From the NCBI GenBank assembly GCA_913043885.1, contig CAJWOB010000065.1, forward strand, positions 1 to 9,837: 9,837 nucleotides of DNA, written 5' to 3'. Each line of letters begins with the position of its first letter. The first letter of the stretch is position 1. Position numbers and translations under genes: made by a program. The DNA is from an uncultured Spirochaetaceae bacterium. Lineage in GTDB: Bacteria > Spirochaetota > Spirochaetia > SZUA-6 > Bin103. Shown here one piece after another: positions 1-6,956 of the stretch. The notes beneath the pieces are model-generated. The model searched no databases, was not told the origin of the DNA, and saw only the letters and a program-made list of their open reading frames with translations.

Positions 1-639
1 GAGCCGTGGCGCATCCCTGCGCTGGACGATCTGCCTGCCGTGTCGGTGTCGTTGCGCACCGAAAGCGCCGGCTTCCAGCCGTACTCCCGCGACCCCGAGA
101 CCCTGGCCCGGCCATGGGCGGTTCCCGGCACTCCCGGCCTGGAGCACCGCATTGGCGGTCTGGCCAAGGAGGAAGGGTCTGGCAACGTCAGCTACGACCC
201 GGAGAACAACGAGCGCATGGTGCGTGCCCGTGCGGAGAAGATTGCCCGCATTGCGCGCACCATTCCGAAGCTGGAGGTGGACGGCGTCGCCGAGGGCGAG
301 CTGTTGGTGCTCGGTTGGGGGAGTACCTCCGGGGTAATCCGCACCGCCTGTGAGAAGCTCAGGGACGAAGGCCTACCGGTGGCGTGGGCACATCTGCGCC
401 ACCTCAATCCCTTTCCGTCGAATCTGGGCGACGTGCTGTCGCGCTTCCGGCGGGTGCTCATCCCGGAGCTCAACTCCGGTCAGTTGAGGATGCTGATAAC
501 CGCCGCCTTCCGTGCCGACACGGTGGGGCTCAACAAGGTACAGGGGCGCCCATTCCTGGTGTCCGAAGTTCGCGACGCCGTCGTGGAACAGCTGGCGGCG
601 CTGGGTACAAAAGAGAGGGAACAGGCCAATGTCCACTGA
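1..639 (+). CDS. korA: 2-oxoacid:ferredoxin oxidoreductase subunit alpha, C-terminal part (5' end outside window)
   Basis: This is the alpha subunit of a 2-oxoacid:acceptor oxidoreductase, most like 2-oxoglutarate:ferredoxin oxidoreductase, which decarboxylates a 2-oxoacid to acyl-CoA and reduces ferredoxin in the cytoplasm. The frame is open from base 1, so the start lies upstream; 212 residues remain to the TGA at 637-639. The visible part begins with EPWRIPAL, followed by a segment with GTPGLEHRIGGL and NVSYDPENNERMVRARAEKIARI, typical of the central region of KorA. It ends with the domain containing LLVLGWGST, WAHLRHLNPFP and the PELNSGQL motif, which is conserved in the C-terminal transketolase-like domain of KorA/PorA proteins. 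The downstream korB overlaps its end by 11 nt, as expected for stoichiometric subunits. The exact 2-oxoacid is inferred from family resemblance; 2-oxoglutarate is the most likely. Confidence 0.93.
   Translation, partial: EPWRIPALDDLPAVSVSLRTESAGFQPYSRDPETLARPWAVPGTPGLEHRIGGLAKEEGSGNVSYDPENNERMVRARAEKIARIARTIPKLEVDGVAEGELLVLGWGSTSGVIRTACEKLRDEGLPVAWAHLRHLNPFPSNLGDVLSRFRRVLIPELNSGQLRMLITAAFRADTVGLNKVQGRPFLVSEVRDAVVEQLAALGTKEREQANVH
615..620 (+). promoter_or_regulatory. Ribosome binding site of korB
   Basis: A purine-rich GAGGGA lies 8 nt before the ATG at 629, inside the last codons of korA. It decides the korB start: the same frame is open further upstream into korA, but only this ATG has a Shine-Dalgarno-like sequence and gives a family-like N-terminus. 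It is the clearest ribosome binding site in the window. Confidence 0.6.
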
Positions 640-1630
640 AGCACCTACTCTCACTCGCAAGGACTTCGTCAGCGATCAGCCGGTGCGCTGGTGCCCCGGC
701 TGCGGCGACTACGCGATCCTGGCGCAGACGCAACGGGTGCTGCCCAATCTGGGGGTGCCCAAGGAGAACGTGGTGTTCGTAAGCGGCATCGGCTGCTCGA
801 GCCGGTTCCCCTACTACATGGACACCTACGGCTTCCACTCCATTCATGGCCGGGCGCCAACCTTCGCCACCGGGCTGAAGATCGCCCGGCCGGAGTTGCT
901 GGTGTTCGTCATCACTGGCGATGGTGATGGGCTGTCGATCGGCGGCAACCACCTGCTCCACGCGCTGCGCCGCAACGTCGACTTCAACGTCGTTCTGTTC
1001 AACAACCGCATCTACGGCCTCACCAAGGGCCAGTACTCGCCGACCAGCGAGGTGGGCAAGCGCACCGTCAGCACCCCGATGGGGTCGCTGGACCGGCCGA
1101 TGATCCCGGCGACGGTGGCGCTGGCGGCGGAGGCGAGCTTCATCGCCCGCACCATCGCCACCGACACCCACCACATGGCCGCCACACTGGAGCGTTCTGC
1201 CCACCACCGCGGGGGTTGCTTCGTCGAGGTCTATCAGAACTGCAACATCTACAACGACGGTGCCTTCGACCACTTCGCCGAACGTTCGGTGCGGGCGGAG
1301 CGGACGCTGACGCTGGAGCATGGCAAACCGATGCTGTTCGGCAAGAACCGCGAGCTCGGCATCAAGCTGCGTGGCGTCGACCCGGTGGTGTGCGACGCCG
1401 ACGACCCGGACGTCATGGTCCACGACGAGCAGGCGTCGCCGGTCTTGGCAGAGCTGCTGGCGCAGATGGGGCCGCCGGACCTCCCCGTGCCGTTGGGAAT
1501 CTTGCGTGCCGTCGACCATCCCACCTACGAGCGCGGGCTGATAGGTCAGATCGAGGAAGCGCAGTCGGCCCGCGGTGTGGGCGACATCGGCGAGCTGCTG
1601 CGCGGGCCGGCGACGTGGACGGTGGAGTGA
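629..1630 (+). CDS. korB: 2-oxoacid:ferredoxin oxidoreductase subunit beta (thiamine diphosphate subunit)
   Basis: The beta subunit carries thiamine diphosphate and a [4Fe-4S] cluster and catalyses decarboxylation together with KorA. The 333-residue product has WCPGCGDY (Cys22, Cys25), GIGCSSRF (Cys56) and NCNIYNDG (Cys205), the four Cys positions expected for the cluster. The thiamine diphosphate motif runs from GDGDG at about residue 97 to FNNRIYG at 124-130. The stretch SPTSEVGKRTVSTPMGSLDRP is typical of the two-subunit (AB) oxidoreductases of 2-oxoglutarate or pyruvate type. The ATG at 629 overlaps the korA stop by 11 nt and follows a good ribosome binding site. The TGA is separated by one base from the next gene, so korA, korB and the CBS gene very likely form one transcript. 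The fold and cofactor assignments are firm; substrate preference is inferred. Confidence 0.95.
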   Translation: MSTEAPTLTRKDFVSDQPVRWCPGCGDYAILAQTQRVLPNLGVPKENVVFVSGIGCSSRFPYYMDTYGFHSIHGRAPTFATGLKIARPELLVFVITGDGDGLSIGGNHLLHALRRNVDFNVVLFNNRIYGLTKGQYSPTSEVGKRTVSTPMGSLDRPMIPATVALAAEASFIARTIATDTHHMAATLERSAHHRGGCFVEVYQNCNIYNDGAFDHFAERSVRAERTLTLEHGKPMLFGKNRELGIKLRGVDPVVCDADDPDVMVHDEQASPVLAELLAQMGPPDLPVPLGILRAVDHPTYERGLIGQIEEAQSARGVGDIGELLRGPATWTVE

Positions 1631-1631
1631 C

Positions 1632-2156
1632 ATGATCTGCGGCGAGTGCGGCTTCGATAATTCCGAAGGCGTCGATGCCTGTGAGTCGTGCGGCAGCTAC
1701 CTGTCGCCGTCGGTGCAGGTCGACACCAGCACGCCATTCGATGCCCACCTGGTGTCGGACGTCGTCGATCAGCTGGCCGCCCACCCACCGCTGCTGGTTG
1801 CGTGCGAACAACCGGTGTGGGAAGCCGTCGCTACCATGCGCGAGCAGCGGCATGGCTGCGTGCTGGTAGAGGAAGAGAGTGAGGTAACCGGCATCTTTAC
1901 CGAGCATGACCTCCTGACCAAGGTGATAGGGGCTGGGAAGTCGCCGCAGAGCGTTGCGGTAGGGGACGTGATGACACCCGATCCGGTGGTGCTGCGGCGC
2001 GACGACAGCCTGGCGGTGCTGGTCAACAAGATGGTGGTTGGCTTCTTCCACCACGTGCCCATCGTCGACACCGAGGGCAAGGTTACCGGCGTCGTTTCGG
2101 CCCGCGACGTCCTCGACCGGCTCAGCGAGCTGCTCCACCTACCCGCCGAAGCGTAG
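1632..2156 (+). CDS. Zinc-ribbon plus tandem CBS-domain protein
   Basis: A 174-residue cytoplasmic protein. Residues 3-20 form a short zinc ribbon, C-x2-C-x10-C-x2-C (CGEC ... CESC). Two CBS domains follow, at about 52-100 and 112-164, with the nucleotide-contact motifs GIFTEHD (87-93) and GVVSARD (153-159) and the usual DVMTPDPV opening of the second repeat. CBS pairs (Bateman modules) normally bind adenosine nucleotides and report energy state. The ATG lies one base after the korB TGA, with GGAG just upstream inside korB, so translation is probably coupled. The position suggests a role in sensing or tuning the oxidoreductase, but the sequence shows no DNA-binding or enzymatic domain beyond the ribbon, which could mediate protein or nucleic-acid contact. 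The domain call is secure; the regulatory role is inference. Confidence 0.88.
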   Translation: MICGECGFDNSEGVDACESCGSYLSPSVQVDTSTPFDAHLVSDVVDQLAAHPPLLVACEQPVWEAVATMREQRHGCVLVEEESEVTGIFTEHDLLTKVIGAGKSPQSVAVGDVMTPDPVVLRRDDSLAVLVNKMVVGFFHHVPIVDTEGKVTGVVSARDVLDRLSELLHLPAEA

Positions 2157-2229
2157 ACCCGCCGCGGCGCCGCAGCCGCGCCAGTTCAGCGGGAAAACGG
2201 CGCCGGGTCGCACTACTATCTACACCACG
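2157..2229 (+). promoter_or_regulatory. Intergenic gap with possible promoter for the HEAT-repeat gene
   Basis: This 73-bp gap separates the CBS gene from the HEAT-repeat gene. It contains a perfect 10-bp GC palindrome, GCGGCGCCGC (2164-2173), and near the gene a TACTAT (2214-2219) that resembles a -10 element; TATCTA at 2217-2222 is an alternative. No -35 element at normal spacing and no Shine-Dalgarno sequence are visible before the GTG at 2230. If the -10 reading is right, transcription would start within a few bases of the GTG, giving a leaderless or nearly leaderless message. The evidence is weak and rests on one short AT-rich patch in GC-rich DNA. Confidence 0.25.
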
Positions 2230-3645
2230 GTGAGCGGAGCACGGTTCAATCGGACGCAGCGCAAGCGCTGGGCACTGTCGACTGGTGCGGCACTGTTAGT
2301 GCTCGTGGCGCTGACCTCCAGCGCGCAGGTGGTGGAGAACACCCTCACCGACCAGCTGCGCCGGGTCTTTCCCGAGATCAACCGCGGCTACATCGACCTC
2401 AACGGTAACGGCTCCCTCGACCAGACCGACGACCTCAACGAGCTGGTGCCGGAATCGACCCTTACCGACGCCCGCGTGCAGGGCACCGAGATCCTCGACT
2501 TCGCACTCGATAATGTCGTGTTCCTCTCCCTCGAAGACCTGCAGGGAGTGCAGCAAGCGGTGCACGATGCCGCCGGCGTCATTCCCGAGCTCATCTCGAT
2601 CCGCTACGGCGTGCGGCTGATGGAAGTCATCGCAATAAAGGAAGACCAGCTTGCCCGTGGCGTGTTCAGCCCGGTGGCGCTGCGCGAGGCGCACGCGCGG
2701 GTGAACGAACTCATGACCGCGTTGACCACCGCCTACAAGCGCCAGGGACGGCAGGACGAACGCGACTTCTCTGCCGCGCGAGATGGCCTGCTTGTAGTGG
2801 TGGCACAGGGCTTTCCGCTGCCCGACGGCATCGCCGACGACGACCGCGACATCATGGTTACGCTCATGATGCACACGGTGCAGGGCGGCAATGGCGCCGC
2901 CCCCTCGGCCACCGGCGCTACGGTCGAGCAACGACGATCGGCAGTACGCGCGCTGGGCGAGCTGCAGGCCGAGGAGTCAGTCGCCACGCTCATCTCCCTG
3001 CTCCGTGTCGACGAGGACCTGCCGGCGGCGCTGGAGATGAAGGTGGCGTCCATCGACGCCCTTGGTCACATCGGCAGTCGGCAGGCGATGACGGTGCTGC
3101 TCGACGCGTACCGAGACAACCCCGCCGGCGCCACCGCCCCGGCGGCACTGCGCGCGACCGGCCGTGTTGGCGGCCCGGAAGCCGTGTCGCTGGTGAGCGA
3201 CGCGCCGCGCAACACGCTGCCGAACGACGGCCCCGGCGCGCCGAGCAACACCGCCACCACGGAGGCCGCACTGGAAGCGGCAGTGTCACTTACCTCGGGC
3301 ACCCGCCCCGACCGCGCGTTTCTGCCGATCTTCCAGGCCTACACCGAGTCGCCCATCCCGGGGCTGCGCCGGCTTGCGGTTACCGGGCTCGGCGCCTACC
3401 GAACGCGTACCATCAGCGACCTGCTGGTGCGGATGGTGAGCCGGGAGCGAGAACCGGAGGTCCGGCTCAGCCTGATCGACGCTATTGCCGGCAGCGGACA
3501 GCAGAACGCTCCTACCTTCACCGCGCTGCTGCGCGCCGCGGATACCGAGGACGAGGAGCGGATCGCGGTGCTCGAGGCGGTGGCCGGCAGCCCCAGCAAC
3601 GCAGCGCTGTTGCCATCTATATATCGAGCAGCTCGGCTCGCGTAG
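2230..3645 (+). CDS. Secreted HEAT-repeat protein, main part of a frame-broken gene
   Basis: The frame gives 471 residues from the GTG at 2230. Residues 1-32 look like a signal peptide: a basic RKR stretch, a hydrophobic ALLVLVAL core and a likely cut after SSA. An EF-hand or dockerin-like loop, DLNGNGSLDQTD (56-67), follows, then a helical region. From about residue 235 to the end there are HEAT-like helical repeats (for example RRSAVRALGELQ, MKVASIDALGHIG, RRLAVTGLGAY, VRLSLIDAIAGSG). The protein is therefore probably an exported scaffold or binding protein; I know no specific function. The stop at 3643-3645 is premature: homologous-looking HEAT sequence continues at once in another frame (see the next entry). 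Undoing both indels gives about 649 residues. I chose GTG 2230 because it places the signal peptide at the N-terminus, although no ribosome binding site is visible. Confidence 0.75.
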   Translation: MSGARFNRTQRKRWALSTGAALLVLVALTSSAQVVENTLTDQLRRVFPEINRGYIDLNGNGSLDQTDDLNELVPESTLTDARVQGTEILDFALDNVVFLSLEDLQGVQQAVHDAAGVIPELISIRYGVRLMEVIAIKEDQLARGVFSPVALREAHARVNELMTALTTAYKRQGRQDERDFSAARDGLLVVVAQGFPLPDGIADDDRDIMVTLMMHTVQGGNGAAPSATGATVEQRRSAVRALGELQAEESVATLISLLRVDEDLPAALEMKVASIDALGHIGSRQAMTVLLDAYRDNPAGATAPAALRATGRVGGPEAVSLVSDAPRNTLPNDGPGAPSNTATTEAALEAAVSLTSGTRPDRAFLPIFQAYTESPIPGLRRLAVTGLGAYRTRTISDLLVRMVSREREPEVRLSLIDAIAGSGQQNAPTFTALLRAADTEDEERIAVLEAVAGSPSNAALLPSIYRAARLA

Positions 3646-4179
3646 CGTCGACGTGCTCAACGCAGCGCGTGCCGCGCTCCTGGAGCAGCACCAGCAGGCG
3701 TCGATCGTCGAGTCGCTCGGCCGCAGCTTGCTGGCAGTGAACGATCGCGACACCCTCGCCGACGGTACGCCAGTGCTGGCGCAGGTGGCCGATCAGACCG
3801 CGGTCCCCTTCCTGCAGCGCCTACTGGGCAGCTCGTTCCCGGAGGTCAATAAGAACGTCACCTGGGCGCTCTACCGAGTGCAGACCGGCAACGCGGCTAT
3901 CGTCGGCGAGCTGCAGAACATCCTGGCCAGCGAGAGCGAGGCGATGACGGTGCTGGGGCGGTGGGCAACGTGGAGACCGTGGCCGCGCTGGCCTGGGTGT
4001 TCCGCGGCGCCGGCGAGGATGACCAGCTGCGGCTGCTCACCCTCGAAGCGCTCGGCGACATGGCCAGCCCGCTGGTCGTCGAGCTGGCACCGCAGCTAAT
4101 GGACGCGCAGCAGCCGGTGGACGTGCGCAAACGGGTGGTGTACGCGCAGCTCCGCAGCCAGATAGAAGAGCGGCTGTAA
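3620..4179 (+). pseudogene. C-terminal remainder of the HEAT-repeat gene, out of frame through two indels
   Basis: HEAT-like sequence continues after the upstream stop. From about 3620 it reads in the next frame (IEQLGSRSVDVLNAARAALL, then ADQTAVPFLQRLLGSSFPEV and VTWALYRVQTGNAAIVGELQ) up to about 3957. It then returns to the original frame (VGNVETVAALAWVFRGAG, LRLLTLEALGDMASPLVVEL) and ends at the TAA 4177-4179. The first shift equals one extra base in CTATATATCG. The second equals one missing G in the GGGG run at 3955-3958: adding a G gives VLGAVGNVETVAALAW without a break. The two shifts cancel, so the true product is probably one continuous protein. Sequencing or assembly error is the simplest explanation; a recent pseudogene is the alternative. 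Only 6 nt separate its stop from the convergent gpgS stop. Confidence 0.7.
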
Positions 4180-4185
4180 CTTGCC

Positions 4186-5169
4186 CTAGCCGGTGGCCGC
4201 GGCGGCCCGTAGCGCGGCCCGCAGCGTCTGATACTCGGCCACCTCGATCATCGGCGGCCGCTCCAGCTCCGTGATCTGCCAGTCGACCTGCTCGTAGCGA
4301 CCATCGGATACCTGGAACTGCCGCAGCAGAGTCCCCAGATCCGGGAGCTCTTGAACGATGCCGAGCGAGCGGACGCGTTTTAAGAATGTCTGCAGGATGC
4401 GGAACGCCATGCGGCCCAGAGCGGGGGTCGGCTGATTGGTATGCACCCGGCGGTCGAGGTCGGTCTGCGCAAACGCCGCCATGCCGGCCATGTGATACAC
4501 ATCGATGATGTGCGAGGTCTCGACCCCATAGCAGATCGGGAACGGCAGCCGCTCCAGTAGCGAGCGCCGCACCGCATACTCCCCCGACAGCGGCTGCACG
4601 ATGGCGGTAAGCTCGGGGAAGAACAGCGAGAACAGCGGCCGAACCAGGATCTCGGTAACGCGGCCGCCTCCTGACGGGCGCGTGCCCCCCGCCTCGGCGA
4701 GCGGCCGGTCATAGAATGCCTTTACGTACCCGACCTCCGGATCCTGCAGCAGCGGACCGAGCAGCCCATACACGAAGCGCGGGTGAATGTTCTTGATGTC
4801 GGCATCGACGTAGACGATCACATCGCCACGCAGCTGGTAGATCGCCTTCCACAGGTTCTCGCCCTTCCCCGGGTTATCGCCGTGGGCGGGCAGGATGTCT
4901 GCAGCGGAGTAGACGTCGGCGCCGAATGCCGCGGCCACCTCGCGGGTACGGTCCGCCGATCCGGAATCGATAACCGCAATCTCATCCAGCAGCTGATGGC
5001 GCCGCATCAGCTCGTCGATGAAGATGACCACCTCCTTGCCGACGGTGCGCTCTTCGTTGAGGGTAGGGATACACAGCGACACCGACAGCCCCTGCTCCCG
5101 CTTGGCCTCCACCAGGCGCGCCGGGTCGAACTGGCCGTGGTGGAACGTATTGGTCCGCAGCCAACTCAT
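4186..5169 (-). CDS. gpgS: Glucosyl-3-phosphoglycerate synthase (GT81 family)
   Basis: This retaining GT-A glycosyltransferase joins glucose from a nucleotide sugar (UDP- or ADP-glucose) to D-3-phosphoglycerate, the first step to glucosylglycerate, a compatible solute and in some bacteria a polysaccharide primer. The 327-residue length matches the family (~320-330). Visible motifs are SLCIPTLNEERTVG (31-44), VIDSGSADRT (66-75), PGKGENLWK (100-108), the metal-binding DAD (122-124), GGGRVTE (167-173), QPLSGEYA (192-199), YGVETSHIID (214-223) and a probable metal-ligand His243 in RRVHTNQP. Its ATG overlaps the stop of the upstream M20-like gene as ATGA, so translation is probably coupled. The partner phosphatase (GpgP) is not in this window. 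Expression under salt or nitrogen stress is expected from other species but not shown here. Confidence 0.92.
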   Translation of the reverse strand: MSWLRTNTFHHGQFDPARLVEAKREQGLSVSLCIPTLNEERTVGKEVVIFIDELMRRHQLLDEIAVIDSGSADRTREVAAAFGADVYSAADILPAHGDNPGKGENLWKAIYQLRGDVIVYVDADIKNIHPRFVYGLLGPLLQDPEVGYVKAFYDRPLAEAGGTRPSGGGRVTEILVRPLFSLFFPELTAIVQPLSGEYAVRRSLLERLPFPICYGVETSHIIDVYHMAGMAAFAQTDLDRRVHTNQPTPALGRMAFRILQTFLKRVRSLGIVQELPDLGTLLRQFQVSDGRYEQVDWQITELERPPMIEVAEYQTLRAALRAAAATG

Positions 5170-6353
5170 CGGCAGTAGCCCGCCTCGATCGCCTCGATAA
5201 CCGCCACCAGCTGTGCCACTCCGGTGTACATGGCGTCTATGGAGACGCGCTCCTTGTCGGTGCCGACATCGTGGCCAAACGACATGCCGAGCGTTATCGC
5301 CGGCACCCCCTCTGAGATGAACGCCGCCAGCTCCGAGGTGCTGGGTGTCAGATGCGGCTGCAGCTCGAGGCGCCGCATGATGCGGTGGGTGCGGGCCACC
5401 AGCGGGTGATCGAAGGGCAAACCGCCTGGCTGGCGACGCCCCACGATGTTGAGCTCGACGGTGGCGGCCGACGCCGCGTCGACCTCGGCGACGATCTCGT
5501 TGATGCGCCGCACCAGTGAGGTAACCTGGCGGCCCGCTTCACTGCGCACCACGAAGTGGACGGTCGCCGAGGCTGCGGGCCGAATACTAGGGCTGCCACC
5601 CCGCACCTGACTCAGCACCACACTGGTCTTCGGCCGGGCCGGCATCGGCAGCGCCAAGATGCCGTCGATGACCTCGTTGAGCGTAGGGATGGCGCCGGCG
5701 CTGCCAAAGGCCGTTGGCTGCTCGTCTGCCGGAGCGCGGCATGTGATGGCGCCGCGGATCATGCCGACGGAGCCGTGGCTGAGCCGGCCGAGCTGCACCC
5801 CCTCGACGCAGATGCCGAAGTCGATCGCCAGGTCGGTGTGTGCCAGGAAGAACCGTAGGCCGCGGATATCTCCGTCGCCGAGCCCGCCGGTGGATGCCAG
5901 CACGGCGATCTGTCCGGGTGGCTGAACGTCCAACTCTTCCAGTACCGCGGGGAGTGAGGCGAGCGCCGCGACGCCGAGCGCATTGTCAGCGACCGCAACA
6001 CCATGGGCCGATTCCGGGGCCAGCGACACCGTGTGGTCGAGGTCGCCAGCGGCGGGGGTGTCGAGGTGGGCGACCAGCAAGGGGGTTGGCGCAGCGTCTT
6101 CGCCTGTGCCTTCGTCGGAACCGGGCAGCAGCGCGGCCACATTACCCTGGGCGTCGATGTGGCAGCTCTGGTAGCCGACCTCGGTAAGGCGATCGCGCAG
6201 GAACTGGGCGCGGGCACTCTCGTGAAAGGTGGGCGCGGGGATCTCGGCCACCATCGCCAGATTGGTCAGCAGCGACCCGCCCAACGCCTCGACTCTGGCC
6301 GGATAGGTGGTAACCCGGCCGAGCAGCTCCTCGAATCCCCCCTGCGCTGCCAC
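5166..6353 (-). CDS. M20-fold metallopeptidase-like protein with degenerate active site
   Basis: A 395-residue protein with the two-domain layout of M20/M25/M40 hydrolases: a catalytic-type domain interrupted by a dimerisation domain at roughly 200-300. The HLDT motif (His96, Asp98), the ADNALGVAAL segment with bridging Asp123, and Glu184 in CVEG are kept. However, the region that normally reads GEEGLGDLRG, carrying the catalytic Glu and a metal-ligand Glu, reads STGGLGDGDIRG (154-165). The usual STDAN is STSEL, and the last ligand His (G-x-x-x-H-T) is replaced by Gly364 in GHDVGTDKE. I infer a weak or absent peptidase activity, perhaps a binding or regulatory role. The start is GTG with no clear ribosome binding site; TACACT at 6366-6371 (minus strand) is a possible -10. 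Its 3' end overlaps gpgS by 4 nt. No signal peptide is evident. Confidence 0.82.
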   Translation of the reverse strand: MAAQGGFEELLGRVTTYPARVEALGGSLLTNLAMVAEIPAPTFHESARAQFLRDRLTEVGYQSCHIDAQGNVAALLPGSDEGTGEDAAPTPLLVAHLDTPAAGDLDHTVSLAPESAHGVAVADNALGVAALASLPAVLEELDVQPPGQIAVLASTGGLGDGDIRGLRFFLAHTDLAIDFGICVEGVQLGRLSHGSVGMIRGAITCRAPADEQPTAFGSAGAIPTLNEVIDGILALPMPARPKTSVVLSQVRGGSPSIRPAASATVHFVVRSEAGRQVTSLVRRINEIVAEVDAASAATVELNIVGRRQPGGLPFDHPLVARTHRIMRRLELQPHLTPSTSELAAFISEGVPAITLGMSFGHDVGTDKERVSIDAMYTGVAQLVAVIEAIEAGYCR

Positions 6354-6384
6354 TGGCCGCCAGTGTACAGGGAAATCCGCCTCG

Positions 6385-6405
6385 CCGGGGGTACGGGCGC
6401 CCCGG
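6385..6405 (-). terminator. GC-rich hairpin downstream of the membrane-protein gene
   Basis: In the 69-bp gap between two minus-strand genes, CCGGGG (6385-6390) pairs with CCCCGG (6400-6405) across a 9-nt loop. An overlapping palindrome, GGGCGCCC, spans 6395-6402. The hairpin lies about 18 nt past the stop of the membrane-protein gene, where a terminator or processing site could sit, but no T run follows on the minus strand. It could be a partial terminator or chance structure in GC-rich DNA. Confidence 0.22.
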
Positions 6406-6422
6406 AAGGTAGCCCCAGGCGG

Positions 6423-6881
6423 CTAGCGGAACAACGGCCGGCCGGCGCTCATCCCCGGCCACGGGATCGAACCGGCGATGATCAACAGCACCACGAGCGT
6501 GAACAGCGCCTGGCGACGGAAGCGGGCGGTGTCGGTGGCCCCCTTCTTCGCCATGGAGCTCCCTATGTTGAACAGAGCCACGGCCACGAACATGGCGATG
6601 GCGTGATCGAGGGTGAAGAAGCGGTACTGCGAATTCTGGCTGTACAGCTGGAAGTTGCTGAACGTCTCCAGCGTAAAGGGACTCCACACGAAGTAGAGCA
6701 GGAGGCCGAGGATGAACTCAATTCCGACGACATTGATGGCGGCACGCACCAGTTTCTGGTCAGCCGCCAGCTGCTCCTTGCCGGCCAGCCAGCCATAGGT
6801 GGAGCGAACCAGCACGGCCAGCAGCGCCAGCAGCGCTGCCCAGCGGACGTAGGAGTGAGCACCTATTACGAAGTTATACAT
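6423..6881 (-). CDS. Four-helix membrane protein, putative cytochrome b-like
   Basis: A 152-residue integral membrane protein with predicted helices at about 9-27, 47-68, 92-110 and 125-143. It opens with MYNFVIGAHSYVRW and ends near IPWPG. This pattern, with an N-terminal H-S-x-x-R-W, a second conserved His in TLDHAIAMFVAV (His93) and a final PWP, is one I associate with small membrane proteins often annotated as cytochrome b-like. His9 and His93 could ligate heme b between helices one and three, but that is inference. The gene lies between the aminomutase and M20-like genes in the same direction with gaps of 75 and 69 bp. Near the ATG there is a hairpin and no clear Shine-Dalgarno sequence. 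The role is unknown; electron transfer in the cytoplasmic membrane is possible. Confidence 0.8.
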   Translation of the reverse strand: MYNFVIGAHSYVRWAALLALLAVLVRSTYGWLAGKEQLAADQKLVRAAINVVGIEFILGLLLYFVWSPFTLETFSNFQLYSQNSQYRFFTLDHAIAMFVAVALFNIGSSMAKKGATDTARFRRQALFTLVVLLIIAGSIPWPGMSAGRPLFR

Positions 6882-6888
6882 ACGTTTG

Positions 6889-6916
6889 CGCGCTGCTGTT
6901 GTGATCTCGCAGCGCG
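6889..6916 (-). promoter_or_regulatory. Inverted repeat immediately before the membrane-protein start
   Basis: CGCGCTGC (6889-6896) and GCAGCGCG (6909-6916) form a perfect 8-bp stem with a 12-nt loop. It lies in the 75-bp gap after the aminomutase stop, ending 7 nt before the membrane-protein ATG. It occupies the place where a ribosome binding site would be expected, so it could limit initiation, act as an operator, or be the core of a terminator for the upstream gene. There is no T tract. The function is not established. Confidence 0.3.
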
Positions 6917-6956
6917 GGAGCTTTGTAACATGCCGGTCCGACTCTGTCCGCGAGCG

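Noticed and set aside
530..1633. 367-codon minus-strand open frame opposite korB
   Set aside because: Shadow of korB; the product is His/Arg/Val-rich with no motif, whereas the plus strand has all KorB signatures.
4180..4215. Bidirectional terminator between the convergent HEAT and gpgS genes
   Set aside because: GGCCGC/GCGGCC could fold only with a one-base loop or a 4-bp stem, lies in the gpgS coding end and has no T runs.
4783..5178. 131-codon plus-strand frame opposite the start of gpgS
   Set aside because: Antisense to clear GT81 motifs and without recognisable features.
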